Assembly: GCA_903879875.1 (NCBI GenBank)
Contig: CAIRNC010000206.1
Coordinates: forward strand, 1 to 23,738
Source of the DNA: an uncultured Bacteroidota bacterium
Lineage (GTDB): Bacteria > Bacteroidota > Bacteroidia > Flavobacteriales > Flavobacteriaceae
DNA length: 23,738 nt
Direction: 5' to 3'
The notes beneath the pieces are model-generated. The model was not told the DNA's origin. It did no database searches and saw only the letters and a program-made list of their open reading frames with translations. The first letter of the stretch is position 1. Every line of letters begins with the position of its first letter. A program made the position numbers and the translations under genes. This document shows, piece after piece, positions 5,317-14,458 of this stretch.

Positions 5317-8088
5317 TTATTGAAACAAATCCTTATCAAAAACCATTCTAATTGCATCGGCTTGACGGCGTTTTGCTCTGGTATAACTACCCGCGGCTGG
5401 TGCTGCATACGCTTTTAGCGAGGCTAATCTCCATTTCACTAAATTGAAGTTCATCAACATATAGCTATATGCACCCATGTTTTTTGGTTCTTCTTGTGCC
5501 CAAACATAATCATCAGCGTTTGGATATTGGTCGATAATTGCTTTTAATTGTGCTACAGGTAAAGGAAACAATTGTTCAATTCGCACTACGGCAACATCTT
5601 TTCTGCCATTTTTTTCTCGCTCTGCGGTAATATCATAATAGAATTTACCTGTACAGAAAACTAACGATTTTACTTCATTTTTGTCAACGAAAACATCGTC
5701 TATAGTTTCTTGAAATTGACCATTTGCAATTTCGTCTTGTGTAGAAACACATCTAGGATCACGCAATAAACTTTTTGGAGTAAAGACGATTAGCGGTTTT
5801 CTGAAAGTTGTTTTCATTTGTCTTCTCAACAAGTGAAAAAAGTTGGCTGGTGTGGTGCAATCGGCAACAAACATATTATGTCTCGCACAAAGTTGTAGAT
5901 AGCGCTCCATTCTTCCTGAGGAATGCTCGGCCCCTTGTCCTTCATATCCATGCGGCAATAAAAGTACAATACCGTTTTGGGTATTCCATTTGTCTTCGCC
6001 ACAAGAAATGTATTGGTCAATCATAATTTGTGCACCATTACTGAAATCACCAAACTGCGCTTCCCAAATGGTTAATGCTTTTGGATTGGCTAACGCATAC
6101 CCATAGTCAAAACCTAAAACGCCGTATTCTGATAAAAGTGAATTGAAGATGTAAAAGTTCCCCGTTTTTCCTTTCAAATTATTCAACAAGGTTACTTCCT
6201 CTTCAGAATCTTCGACTTTTACAACGGCATGGCGATGTGAAAAAGTACCTCTTTCTACATCTTGTCCAGAAATCCGAACATCATAGCCTTCGGTTAAAAG
6301 TGAACCATAAGCTAGCGTTTCTGCAGTTCCCCAATCAATGGTATTGTTGTCGAACATCGTTTTGCGATCGGTAACAATTTTTGAAATCTTATTGATAAAT
6401 TTTTTGTCAGAAGGCAAAGTCGAAACGGTTTCAATAATAGCTTCTAAAGTACTTTTGTCAAATTGAGTAACTACTTTTTCAAGCATTTGTGTGTCGGTAA
6501 CTTGCTGGAAACCTTCCCATTCATTTTTCATAAATGGTGTTATGATAGTCAAATCTTTCTTCCGTGAGGCTTGAAGATTGTCATCTAAATCTTGTTTGTA
6601 AGCGACTTCTATATTTTTTACAAAATCACCATCAATAACACCTTCTGCTATTAATTTTTCTGCATAAATATCTCGAGGATTCTTGTGAGAGGCGATAATT
6701 TTGTATAAAACGGGTTGTGTAAAACGAGGTTCATCGCCTTCATTATGACCGTATTTTCTATATCCTAATAAATCAATAAAGACATCACGACCAAATTGCA
6801 TTCTAAAATCCAAAGCAAATGACATTGCGTGGACTACAGCTTCGGCATCATCCGCATTCACATGTAATACAGGTGATAACGTGACTTTAGCAACATCTGT
6901 ACAATAAGACGAAGAACGTGCATCTAAATAATTAGTGGTAAACCCAACCTGATTATTAATTACAATATGAATGGTTCCACCTGTTTTGTATCCGTCCAAT
7001 TGTGCCATTTGGATAATCTCATACAGAATACCTTGTCCTGCAATAGCAGCATCACCTTGAACGGCAATCGGTAAAACTTTAGAGAAATCATTTGGAAAAT
7101 ATTTGTCTTGTTTGGCTCTCGTAATTCCTTCAATTACGGCTCCAACCGTTTCAAGATGCGATGGATTTGGTGCTAAATTAATGTTGATTTTTTTTCCTGA
7201 ACGGGTCACTTTATCCGCGGTAAGCCCTAAGTGGTATTTTACATCACCGTCAAAATATTCTTGATCGTAATCTTTTCCGTCAAATTCGCCAAAAATGTCT
7301 TGGGTTGACTTTCCGAAAATATTCGCTAAAACATTCAAACGACCACGGTGCGCCATACCCATTACAAATTGCTCCACGCCTTTCTCAGCCGCTTTTTCAA
7401 TCAATGTATCCAAGGCAGGTATGATGGACTCGCCTCCTTCCAATGAAAACCTTTTTTGACCTACATATTTAGTATGTAAGAAGTTTTCAAAAGAAACGGC
7501 TTCATTCAATTTAGAAAGAATTACCTTTTTTTCGTCATTTGAAAAATTGGGTAAATTGTCATTCTTTCCGATTTTATTTTGAATCCATTCAATAGTTTCT
7601 GGATTACGAATGTACATGTATTCGACTCCAATATGCTGACAATAGATGTTGTCAAGATGTTTTATAATTTCTTGAAGCGTACAAGGTTGAATTTTTATCA
7701 CTTTTGCCGCATCAAAAACCGTTTGCAAATCGGCAGTTGTAAGTCCAAAATTCTCTATTGCTAATGTTGGCGAATAGGTTCTTCGATCTCTTACCGGATT
7801 GGTTTTGGTAAACAAATGACCGCGCGAACGATAGCCATCAATCAATTTTAGAACGTTAAATTCTTTTTGTAATTTTTCGGAAACCGAAGTGCTTTCCATC
7901 GCTCCAGAAGCATTGCTACTGGTTTGACTTACAGTATTTTCTTCGTTGTAAGTTGTCATTCCAAAGTCGAATCCTTGAAAAAAACTTCTCCAAGAAGGCT
8001 CAACGCTGTCTGGATTTTCTAGATATTGATCGTATAATTGTGCAAAAAATTCGGTATGTGCTGCGTTTAAAAAGGAAAACCTATCCAT
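5317..8088 (-). CDS. sucA: 2-oxoglutarate dehydrogenase E1 component
   Basis: Thiamine-diphosphate enzyme that decarboxylates 2-oxoglutarate and succinylates the E2 lipoyl group. 923 residues, close to the 930 or so of the family. Seen: the N-terminal E2-binding segment FLNAAHTEFFAQLYDQYLENP (residues 6-26); GYRSRGHLFTKTNPV (85-99); the HRGR active-site motif (247-250); the ThDP/Mg motif from GDAAIAGQG (345-353) to NNQVGFTT (378-385); and a C-terminal transketolase-type domain. No extra acyltransferase domain, so it is not an actinobacterial KGD fusion. First gene of the sucA-sucB unit, divergent from a small outer-membrane protein gene. ATG 8088 gives the conserved N-terminus. Confidence 0.97.
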   Translation of the reverse strand: MDRFSFLNAAHTEFFAQLYDQYLENPDSVEPSWRSFFQGFDFGMTTYNEENTVSQTSSNASGAMESTSVSEKLQKEFNVLKLIDGYRSRGHLFTKTNPVRDRRTYSPTLAIENFGLTTADLQTVFDAAKVIKIQPCTLQEIIKHLDNIYCQHIGVEYMYIRNPETIEWIQNKIGKNDNLPNFSNDEKKVILSKLNEAVSFENFLHTKYVGQKRFSLEGGESIIPALDTLIEKAAEKGVEQFVMGMAHRGRLNVLANIFGKSTQDIFGEFDGKDYDQEYFDGDVKYHLGLTADKVTRSGKKININLAPNPSHLETVGAVIEGITRAKQDKYFPNDFSKVLPIAVQGDAAIAGQGILYEIIQMAQLDGYKTGGTIHIVINNQVGFTTNYLDARSSSYCTDVAKVTLSPVLHVNADDAEAVVHAMSFALDFRMQFGRDVFIDLLGYRKYGHNEGDEPRFTQPVLYKIIASHKNPRDIYAEKLIAEGVIDGDFVKNIEVAYKQDLDDNLQASRKKDLTIITPFMKNEWEGFQQVTDTQMLEKVVTQFDKSTLEAIIETVSTLPSDKKFINKISKIVTDRKTMFDNNTIDWGTAETLAYGSLLTEGYDVRISGQDVERGTFSHRHAVVKVEDSEEEVTLLNNLKGKTGNFYIFNSLLSEYGVLGFDYGYALANPKALTIWEAQFGDFSNGAQIMIDQYISCGEDKWNTQNGIVLLLPHGYEGQGAEHSSGRMERYLQLCARHNMFVADCTTPANFFHLLRRQMKTTFRKPLIVFTPKSLLRDPRCVSTQDEIANGQFQETIDDVFVDKNEVKSLVFCTGKFYYDITAEREKNGRKDVAVVRIEQLFPLPVAQLKAIIDQYPNADDYVWAQEEPKNMGAYSYMLMNFNLVKWRLASLKAYAAPAAGSYTRAKRRQADAIRMVFDKDLFQ

Positions 8089-8129
8089 AATTATTTAGTG
8101 AATAACCTGATTTGTTAAAAATAGTTTCG

Positions 8130-8137
8130 CAAAAATA
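8130..8137 (-). promoter_or_regulatory. Candidate -7 box for sucA
   Basis: On the minus strand this reads TATTTTTG, a TAnnTTTG match 42 bases before the sucA ATG. No clear -33 TTG is seen at 17-19 bases. On the other strand of this 117-base divergent gap, TACTTTTA at 8172-8179 is a one-mismatch -7 candidate for the gene at 8206. Confidence 0.45.
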
Positions 8138-8205
8138 CAATAAATCAATAAAATTATTAGCTATTTTTAAATACTTTTATCTTTTAAAAATTCAATTTAA
8201 GAATC

Positions 8206-8757
8206 ATGAAGTGTCAATTTTTTTTCAAGCCTATTGCAGTCTTTTTTTTACTCTCCATTCTCTCTTTTTCGGAAGTAACTTTTGCTCAAAATCAAACCAA
8301 AAAACCAAATCCGAAAAGTGATTTTTGGAAGCACACCCAAATTGGCGGAAGCTTTGGTTTAAATGCAGGTACTGGCTATACTGATATTTTAGTAGCTCCA
8401 ACCGCAATTTACAATTTCAACTCTTATTTTTCAGCTGGTTTAGGACTTCAAGGGAGTTTGGTTTCGGTAAAAAACCGTTATTCTTCGGCCATTTATGGTG
8501 CAAGTATTATTGCTTTGTTTAACCCCGTGGAAGAAATACAACTTTCGGTTGAGTTGGAAGAATTAAGAGTAAATAGAACCATTGAGTCGTTAGGAAGTCC
8601 AAGTAAAATAGACAATTTTTGGAATACCGGATTGTATGTTGGCGGTGGATTTAGAACCAATAATGTAACCGTTGGTGCAAGATACAACCTGTTGTACAAC
8701 GAGAATGATTTAGTCTATAGTGCGGCTTTTATGCCTTTTGTGAGGGTTTATTTTTAA
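8206..8757 (+). CDS. Small predicted outer-membrane beta-barrel protein, function unknown
   Basis: 183 residues. The N-terminus is a clear signal peptide: Lys, a long hydrophobic run (about residues 7-22) and a likely cut after TFAQ near residue 28. The mature part has alternating, Gly- and aromatic-rich strands (GGSFGLNAGTGYTDILVAP, FSAGLGLQGSLVSV, YVGGGFRTNNVTVGARYNL) and ends in VRVYF. A terminal Phe is typical of BAM-inserted barrels, so an 8-stranded OmpW/OmpX-like barrel is plausible. From memory, homologues in Flavobacterium are often labelled 'alpha-ketoglutarate decarboxylase', apparently because they sit beside sucA; nothing enzymatic is seen here. Divergent from sucA and convergent with addB. 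The role is unknown. Confidence 0.8.
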   Translation: MKCQFFFKPIAVFFLLSILSFSEVTFAQNQTKKPNPKSDFWKHTQIGGSFGLNAGTGYTDILVAPTAIYNFNSYFSAGLGLQGSLVSVKNRYSSAIYGASIIALFNPVEEIQLSVELEELRVNRTIESLGSPSKIDNFWNTGLYVGGGFRTNNVTVGARYNLLYNENDLVYSAAFMPFVRVYF

Positions 8758-8882
8758 ATGGTAAAAAATATTCAGAAAAAACAGAAAGGCTTAAATTGAT
8801 TGAAAGCGTACTTTTGTAGAAATAAAATACGTTTTTTCATTTTTTGAAGGTTAAATGTTATTAACTTCCATCTCATTTAGAC

Positions 8883-11645
8883 TTAAATTTTTTCTTCAAA
8901 AGGAATATTTTCGTTCAATATTTCGTTTATAAGCAAACACAATTGTTCCAGATAATCCGATTGAATTTGCTGGTCGATAATTGTATTTATTTCTTTTCCC
9001 GTTTTGAAAGTAAATGGCAAGAAACCCGCATTTAAGTTTTTAAAAGAAATGATGCCCACCTCAATGGGTTTGCCTTTCGCTTGTTCTTCATACATAAAAG
9101 CATAGGCCAAAATCTGAATGATTTTGTCGTTTTTAATGTCTTTTGTAAGTCCTGTCCACGAGCTAAGTGTAACATTTCCTTTTTCTACTTTTCCCGTTTT
9201 ATAATCGATTATTCTAATATTTCCATTTCGCTCTTCAATTCTGTCAACAGAACCTCCAATTTTTACAGGAAAAGGCAAACTCGGATGTTCTAAAACGCGT
9301 TCATAGCGTTGCTCTAACGCTAGAATTTTAATTGCATCGCCATTTTTAATTGCAGATTCTTCTGTTTTTAAAAAATTATAAACATTTCGTTTAGCAACTT
9401 CAAATGCCAATAAATTTCGTCCTTTTTTGATTTCACCTTCTTTATAAACTACTTTGAATTGCTTTAAAACTTCAGAATCAACTTGTTTGAAACAATTAGC
9501 AATGTCGCTTTCAGTTATAAATTTACCAACAAATGGATCATATAACTCTTTTAATGTTTCGTGAATAATCGTACCTAAAGTATTCAGCGCTATGTTTTCT
9601 TCGACTTCTTCGGTTTCACGAATCCGCAGCATTTTTTGGAAATAAAACTGAATCGGATTTCGAATGTAACTCGTTAAAGCAGAAGGCGAAAAACCCTCTT
9701 CGGCTATTTGTTTCAACCGCAACAGCACCGATTCTGATTTATGAATAACAATTGGCGAATAGGCTACTTCAGGTAAAATAGCATTGTAAATATCATGTGA
9801 AAGCTGATGCTTGTCTTGTTTTTCTACTTCTAATTGGGTGATGAAACGACTTTTTTCGCCTGCGTCTAAACCATCGCTTTCGGTGTTATAAAGCAGATAA
9901 ATATTTTTGGCACGTTGCAACAAATGATAAAAATGATAGGTGTAAATAGCGTCTTTTTCTTTGAAAGTGGGCAAACCTAATTCCCGTTTTACATCATACG
10001 GAATAAACGAATTTTGTGATTTCCCTGCTGGAAATTTACCCTCATTCATTGAGGTTACAATTACGGTTTCAAAATCCAAAACCCGACTTTCTAGAACGCC
10101 CATAATCTGCAATCCATTTAAAGGTTCTCCTTCAAATGAAACTTCGGCAAGATCAATTACTTGTTTGTAAATCGCGTGAAGCGTTTCAATGGTGTCAATT
10201 TGAGGATGCTTTGCGTAATAATTTATTAATTTATTGATGGTTTTAAAAATAGAAAAAACAAATGCTTTAGTGATTTTTTCTTCTTCGTTATCGTCGTTTA
10301 AATTGGTTTTTATGGCTTGTAATACTTCCGAAATAATAGTTAAAACAGCAGCTGCTCCGTTTTCCCATTTTTGAAATAGAAGTGAAAATAAGTTGCTCGG
10401 ATTGGCATTTAAGGCTATAATTTTTTTATGGGTAATAAACGTATAATTGTTGGCATTGATAATAGTAACCAATCCGCTAACATCAATAAAAGGTTCAATT
10501 AACGGATGCGTTAAAATAGCTAAAACATCTTTGTAATAGAATACATAATCACTCCCGTTTCTCGAAAGTGCATTGGTGTGCATTTTAAACAATTTTGCAA
10601 TAGCAATTTGTGCTGGGTTGTTCTTACTCGAATAGCCCATAGTTATGTTTAAAGCATTAACAGATGCTGGCAAAGCATATAGAAGTGGCAAAAGCACATT
10701 TTCTTCTCCAAGAACAATTGCTACTTTGTTTAATGCTTCATTTGGGTTGAAAGCCGCTATTTTTTCAATTATACTGCCTGCAATTTTGGCTTGACCAATC
10801 GTTTTTGGTGTTCCAATAATTTGGATATTTTTACTTTGTGAGAAATCATCAACTATCCACTCAAAAGGATTGGATTTATAGTATTTCCAATTAGCCGCAA
10901 ACCGCCGAGCAAACAAACCCGCATCGTGAAACGGGTCATTAAAAAAAGTCTGGTCTGTATCCCAATAGATTTTAGCCTGATTGGAAGCAATTAAATGTTG
11001 AATGATTTTTTCTTCTGAAGTGTTTAAAGCATTAAATCCTGAAAAAACAAAGGATTTGTTCTGAACTGATTCCGAATATTTATTAATTTTTGCCACGGCT
11101 TCTCTATAAATAAAACCTTGATAGCCTATCCCTTTTTTTAACAAATGGTCGTACAACGATTGGTAATAAATAGGAAGCAATTTCCAGAAATCGATATAAT
11201 TTTCGAGTAATTGTGTTTTATTTTCAACTTCAATTCCCCAACGCTTAATGTCTTCAATGTCTTTTAAGTAAGACAAAACGTGCAAAGGGTCTAATAAATA
11301 CCGATCAATTTCATTGAAATCTTGAAGCAGCGTCTTTGCCCAATTGGCAAAAAGCTCAAAAGATTGTTGGTTTGCTTTTTCAGTAATCGTTAAATAAACT
11401 TCATAGAATTCAAAAAGCAACTCAATGGGATCAACGGTTCGCACATTGGCAATTTCCTGAATTAAATCTTCAATACTAATGATTTCGGGAGCTAGAACAG
11501 TATTCGAAATCTGTTTTTTTAGTGCTTCTACTAAGAATATTTTTGCTCTTTTGTTTGGCAAAACAACAATGGTGTTTGCCAAATTATGGGAATAATTTTC
11601 AATTAATACCTGAGCAATTTTATCTAAAAAAGAAGCGTCTTTCAT
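8883..11645 (-). CDS. addB: AddB-like PD-(D/E)XK nuclease, partner of AddA
   Basis: 920-residue probable second subunit of an AddAB-type double-strand-break resection enzyme. The N-terminus (VVLPNKRAKIFLVEAL) is the degenerate helicase-like start of AddB proteins without a Walker A motif. The middle resembles an inactive SF1 helicase fold. The C-terminus has the AddB-type entry FSPSALTSYIRNPIQFYF followed by a RecB-type nuclease: IIHETL, then Asp801 (GGSVDRIE), Asp814 and Lys816 (IIDYKTG). The four iron-sulphur cysteines of Bacillus AddB are not seen: Asn replaces Cys in YIRNPIQF and there is no C-terminal Cys cluster. AddA lies 2.8 kb upstream on the same strand, beyond kbl and ompA. The start codon sits six bases after the T-tract of the ompA terminator, so its promoter is unclear. 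The alternative, a stand-alone Cas4-like nuclease, is unlikely at this length. Confidence 0.85.
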   Translation of the reverse strand: MKDASFLDKIAQVLIENYSHNLANTIVVLPNKRAKIFLVEALKKQISNTVLAPEIISIEDLIQEIANVRTVDPIELLFEFYEVYLTITEKANQQSFELFANWAKTLLQDFNEIDRYLLDPLHVLSYLKDIEDIKRWGIEVENKTQLLENYIDFWKLLPIYYQSLYDHLLKKGIGYQGFIYREAVAKINKYSESVQNKSFVFSGFNALNTSEEKIIQHLIASNQAKIYWDTDQTFFNDPFHDAGLFARRFAANWKYYKSNPFEWIVDDFSQSKNIQIIGTPKTIGQAKIAGSIIEKIAAFNPNEALNKVAIVLGEENVLLPLLYALPASVNALNITMGYSSKNNPAQIAIAKLFKMHTNALSRNGSDYVFYYKDVLAILTHPLIEPFIDVSGLVTIINANNYTFITHKKIIALNANPSNLFSLLFQKWENGAAAVLTIISEVLQAIKTNLNDDNEEEKITKAFVFSIFKTINKLINYYAKHPQIDTIETLHAIYKQVIDLAEVSFEGEPLNGLQIMGVLESRVLDFETVIVTSMNEGKFPAGKSQNSFIPYDVKRELGLPTFKEKDAIYTYHFYHLLQRAKNIYLLYNTESDGLDAGEKSRFITQLEVEKQDKHQLSHDIYNAILPEVAYSPIVIHKSESVLLRLKQIAEEGFSPSALTSYIRNPIQFYFQKMLRIRETEEVEENIALNTLGTIIHETLKELYDPFVGKFITESDIANCFKQVDSEVLKQFKVVYKEGEIKKGRNLLAFEVAKRNVYNFLKTEESAIKNGDAIKILALEQRYERVLEHPSLPFPVKIGGSVDRIEERNGNIRIIDYKTGKVEKGNVTLSSWTGLTKDIKNDKIIQILAYAFMYEEQAKGKPIEVGIISFKNLNAGFLPFTFKTGKEINTIIDQQIQSDYLEQLCLLINEILNENIPFEEKI

Positions 11646-11650
11646 TTTAT

Positions 11651-11687
11651 AAAAATAAAAAAACGTCCCGAACTTCGAGACGTTTTT
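11651..11687 (-). terminator. Rho-independent terminator of ompA
   Basis: On the minus strand a 12-bp stem (arms 11676-11687 and 11659-11670, one mismatch, loop of 5) is followed by a T-rich run (11651-11663). It lies 22 bases after the ompA stop. The T-run ends only 5 bases before the addB ATG at 11645. Confidence 0.9.
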
Positions 11688-11709
11688 AAAGAAAATATTT
11701 TTAAAAAAA

Positions 11710-13122
11710 TTATTTTACTAATTTCACTTCAACTCTTCTGTTACTTGCTTTACCTGCTTTTGTTTTGTTGCTTGCAACTGGTTTAGTTTGACCAAAACCT
11801 TCAGAAGTTAATCTGTCAGCAGCAATTCCATTAGAAGTTAAATAAGTTACAACAGCAGCTGCTCTATCGTGAGATAAAACCATGTTTTTAGCTGGAGTAC
11901 CTGAATTATCAGTGTGTCCTTCTATAAAGAATTTTGCAGTTGGATATTCTTTCAAAATAGCAGTAATAGATACTAATACTGGGAAAGTTTGTTTTTCGAA
12001 AGATGCTTTACCAGTTTCAAATAAAATAGTTTTAGCATATTCGTTTAATTTTTTCATTACAACTTCGTCAACTTCAGGACAACCGAAGTTAGCAACAGTA
12101 CCTTTAACATCAACACATTTGTCATCTTTGTCTAATACACTGTCTCCGTCTGTATCTGGCCAAGGACAACCTGCATTATCTTTTGGTCCTTTTACGGTAG
12201 GACATTTATCAGAAGCGTCAGTGATTCCGTCGTTATCAGTATCTGGACAACCTTTGAATGCTTTTAAACCAGCAACTTCTGGACAAGCATCATCTTTGTC
12301 AGCAATTCCGTCTCCATCAGTATCAGGACAACCGTTGAAAGCAGCTAAACCAGCCATTTCTGGACAAGCATCGTCTTTGTCAACAATTCCGTCTCCGTCT
12401 GTATCAGGACAACCATTGAATTTTATTGGACCAGCCATTTCTGGACAAGCATCATTTTTGTCATATATTCCGTCTCCATCAGTATCTTTTCCTCCAAATT
12501 TGAAAGTCAAACCTGCAAAGTGTTGCATGTGTGATGGCATGTTACGCTCCATACCTCTTTCTGACATATCATCAAATGAATGTTTGTAAGTAGATTGGAT
12601 AGACAAACCAACTGTTTCTGAAAACCAATAAGTTAATCCTAAACCTGCATTCACAGTTCCGTGTTTTACTTTTTCTCCAAACCAAGTATAACCTCCACCA
12701 ACATGAGCATAAGGGTCAATAGATTTAGATTTAATCATACTCATAAAACTATGTTTTACTGTTGCATCAATTGCGTAATAGTTCAAATCACCAGGATTTG
12801 TTACTGTATAATCTCCAGGAATAATAACTCTAGGGTTAACAAATTTTGAAATTTTGTTGACAGAACCTGTAATTCCAAAAGAGAAATTGTTGCCAACGTA
12901 TTTAGAAACAGTCAAGTAAGAAACAGAAGGAAGGATGTTCCAATTGTTTGATGCGTCAAAATAATGAGAAAATTGGTCTTGGATTGCTGAGTCAGCGCTA
13001 ATTTTAGTGTCAACAGCATTTGCTCCAAAAGACAAAGCCCATGGGTTGTTACTGTCTTGTGCTTGAGAACTAAGTCCTACAAACATCAATGCAGTAAAAA
13101 ATAATTTGTTTAGATTTTTCAT
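11710..13122 (-). CDS. OmpA-family outer-membrane protein with thrombospondin type-3 repeats
   Basis: 470 residues, in the outer membrane with a peptidoglycan-binding end. A signal peptide covers residues 1-21 (cut after SSQA). An N-terminal beta-barrel of about 190 residues ends at FAGLTFKFG. Five TSP3 calcium-binding repeats follow (213-351, mostly 27 residues each, pattern DTDGDGIxDKxDxCP...GCP). The OmpA C-domain is 354-470, with the diaminopimelate-binding Asp405 (GHTDNSG) and Arg420 (LSHDRAAAV), ending NRRVEVKLVK. The repeats probably form a rigid Ca-bound stalk. Monocistronic: the best promoter in the window lies upstream and a strong terminator downstream, which suggests high expression. 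It sits between kbl and addB with no evident functional link to either. Confidence 0.93.
   Translation of the reverse strand: MKNLNKLFFTALMFVGLSSQAQDSNNPWALSFGANAVDTKISADSAIQDQFSHYFDASNNWNILPSVSYLTVSKYVGNNFSFGITGSVNKISKFVNPRVIIPGDYTVTNPGDLNYYAIDATVKHSFMSMIKSKSIDPYAHVGGGYTWFGEKVKHGTVNAGLGLTYWFSETVGLSIQSTYKHSFDDMSERGMERNMPSHMQHFAGLTFKFGGKDTDGDGIYDKNDACPEMAGPIKFNGCPDTDGDGIVDKDDACPEMAGLAAFNGCPDTDGDGIADKDDACPEVAGLKAFKGCPDTDNDGITDASDKCPTVKGPKDNAGCPWPDTDGDSVLDKDDKCVDVKGTVANFGCPEVDEVVMKKLNEYAKTILFETGKASFEKQTFPVLVSITAILKEYPTAKFFIEGHTDNSGTPAKNMVLSHDRAAAVVTYLTSNGIAADRLTSEGFGQTKPVASNKTKAGKASNRRVEVKLVK
12070..12486 (-). repeat. In-gene tandem repeat coding for five TSP3 units
   Basis: An approximately 81-base period, best conserved in the first three units (for example 'tctggacaagcatc' recurring near 12279, 12360 and 12441 on the plus strand). 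The last two units are more diverged, the fourth being two residues longer. Copy number could change by slippage or recombination in frame. Confidence 0.85.
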
Positions 13123-13157
13123 ACTTGTTTAATTTGATTAAAATATATTTTAAAACG

Positions 13158-13187
13158 CAAAAGTAGTATATAAAAGTTAATTACAAA
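13158..13187 (-). promoter_or_regulatory. Promoter of ompA (-33/-7)
   Basis: On the minus strand it reads TTTTG, an 18-base spacer, then TACTTTTG (13165-13158). Both boxes and the spacing match the Bacteroidota vegetative promoter. Transcription would start near 13151, giving a leader of about 29 bases before the ATG at 13122. Confidence 0.8.
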
Positions 13188-13231
13188 ATTAATTGTTAAA
13201 AATAACGTCATTATTGCCTATAACTGACTAA

Positions 13232-14422
13232 TTATATAACATTTAAGGACTTTCCAACTTTAATAAAAGCGGCAATTGCTTTGTCCAGATGTTCTTTTGT
13301 ATGTGCAGCGGACAGTTGAACACGAATTCGAGCTTTGTCTTTTGGTACAACCGGAAAAAAGAAGCCTATTACGTAGATTCCTTCTTTTAAAAGTTCATTT
13401 GCCATGACTTGTGATAATTTAGCATCATATAACATTACAGGCACAATAGCTGAATCGCCATCAATAAAGTCAATTCCAGCATTTTTCATACCTGCTTTGA
13501 AATAATTGGTGTTCCATTCTAACTTATCTCTCAAAGTGGTGTCTTTTTCTAACAACTCAAACACTTTAATAGATGCTCCTACAATTGCTGGAGCCAATGA
13601 ATTGGAAAACAAATACGGACGTGAGCGTTGACGTAAAATTTCAATGATTTCTTTTTTTGCAGTAGTATAGCCACCCATAGCACCGCCAAGTGCCTTTCCT
13701 AAAGTACCAGTAATAATATCAACGCGACCCATAACACCTTTGACTTCAAGCGTGCCTTTTCCAGTAGCACCAATGAATCCTGCGGCATGACATTCATCCA
13801 CCATTACCATTGCATCGTATTTGTCGGCCAAATCACAAATTTTATCTAATGGGGCAACCACACCATCCATAGAAAACACTCCGTCGGTAACGATAAGTTT
13901 AAACCGATGTCCAACTTCCGTAGCTTGAATAAGTTGTTTTTCTAAATCTTCCATGTTGGAATTTTCGTAACGGTATCGAGCTGCTTTACACAAACGAACA
14001 CCATCAATAATAGAAGCATGATTCAAACTATCCGAAATAATACAATCGTCTTCACCTAATAAGGGTTCGAAAACACCGCCATTGGCGTCAAATGCGGCAG
14101 CATACAATATGGTGTCTTCTGTTCCGTAGAAATCTGAAATCTTTTTTTCTAAAGTTTTGTGAATGTCCTGCGTTCCACAAATAAACCGAACCGATGACAT
14201 TCCAAAACCGTGAGAATCCAATGCGTCTTTTGCTGCTTGAATTACTTCTGGATGAGAAGACAACCCAAGGTAATTGTTAGCACAAAAATTTAAAACCGTT
14301 TCGCCATTCACTGTAATTTCGGCTCCTTGAGGAGAAGTTATGATGCGTTCTTTTTTAAAAATACCATTTTGTTCAATGGTGTTCAATTCGTTTTGAAAGT
14401 GTTGTTGTATTTTGCCGTACAT
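13232..14422 (-). CDS. kbl: Glycine C-acetyltransferase (2-amino-3-ketobutyrate CoA ligase)
   Basis: PLP enzyme of the alpha-oxoamine synthase family, 396 residues (E. coli Kbl 398). It cleaves 2-amino-3-oxobutyrate with CoA to glycine and acetyl-CoA in threonine breakdown. Seen: FCANNYLGLSSHP (46-58), the MSSVRFICGTQ substrate block (75-85), DECHAAGFIG (209-218, Asp209 for the PLP ring nitrogen and the conserved His212) and the Schiff-base lysine Lys243 in TGTLGKALGGAMGGY. The MSSVRFICGTQ and ALGGAMGGY blocks fit Kbl better than BioF or HemA-type relatives. The partner threonine dehydrogenase gene (tdh) is not adjacent. It lies 36 bases after addA on the same strand, with a possible own -7 box inside the addA end. 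Confidence 0.94.
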   Translation of the reverse strand: MYGKIQQHFQNELNTIEQNGIFKKERIITSPQGAEITVNGETVLNFCANNYLGLSSHPEVIQAAKDALDSHGFGMSSVRFICGTQDIHKTLEKKISDFYGTEDTILYAAAFDANGGVFEPLLGEDDCIISDSLNHASIIDGVRLCKAARYRYENSNMEDLEKQLIQATEVGHRFKLIVTDGVFSMDGVVAPLDKICDLADKYDAMVMVDECHAAGFIGATGKGTLEVKGVMGRVDIITGTLGKALGGAMGGYTTAKKEIIEILRQRSRPYLFSNSLAPAIVGASIKVFELLEKDTTLRDKLEWNTNYFKAGMKNAGIDFIDGDSAIVPVMLYDAKLSQVMANELLKEGIYVIGFFFPVVPKDKARIRVQLSAAHTKEHLDKAIAAFIKVGKSLNVI

Positions 14423-14458
14423 AACTATTTTATTTATTGTTTAAATTTATTTTTTGAT

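Noticed and set aside
8809..8816. TACTTTTG on the plus strand in the convergent gap after 8757
   Set aside because: No -33 box at a fitting distance and no ORF downstream; it would run antisense into addB. Kept only as a note for RNA mapping.
12070..12486. Regular repeat that could suggest a CRISPR array
   Set aside because: The period of about 81 bases is fully coding and in frame for TSP3 units; there are no spacer-like unique segments and no cas genes.
11882..12589. 235-codon open frame opposite ompA
   Set aside because: It is the antisense of the TSP3 repeats and barrel, with a repetitive Ser/Pro product and no family pattern. ompA on the other strand is certain.
13190..13231. Possible weak terminator of kbl (AATAA/TTATT stem)
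   Set aside because: A 5-bp A/T-only stem with a short T-run is too weak to call in this AT-rich gap.
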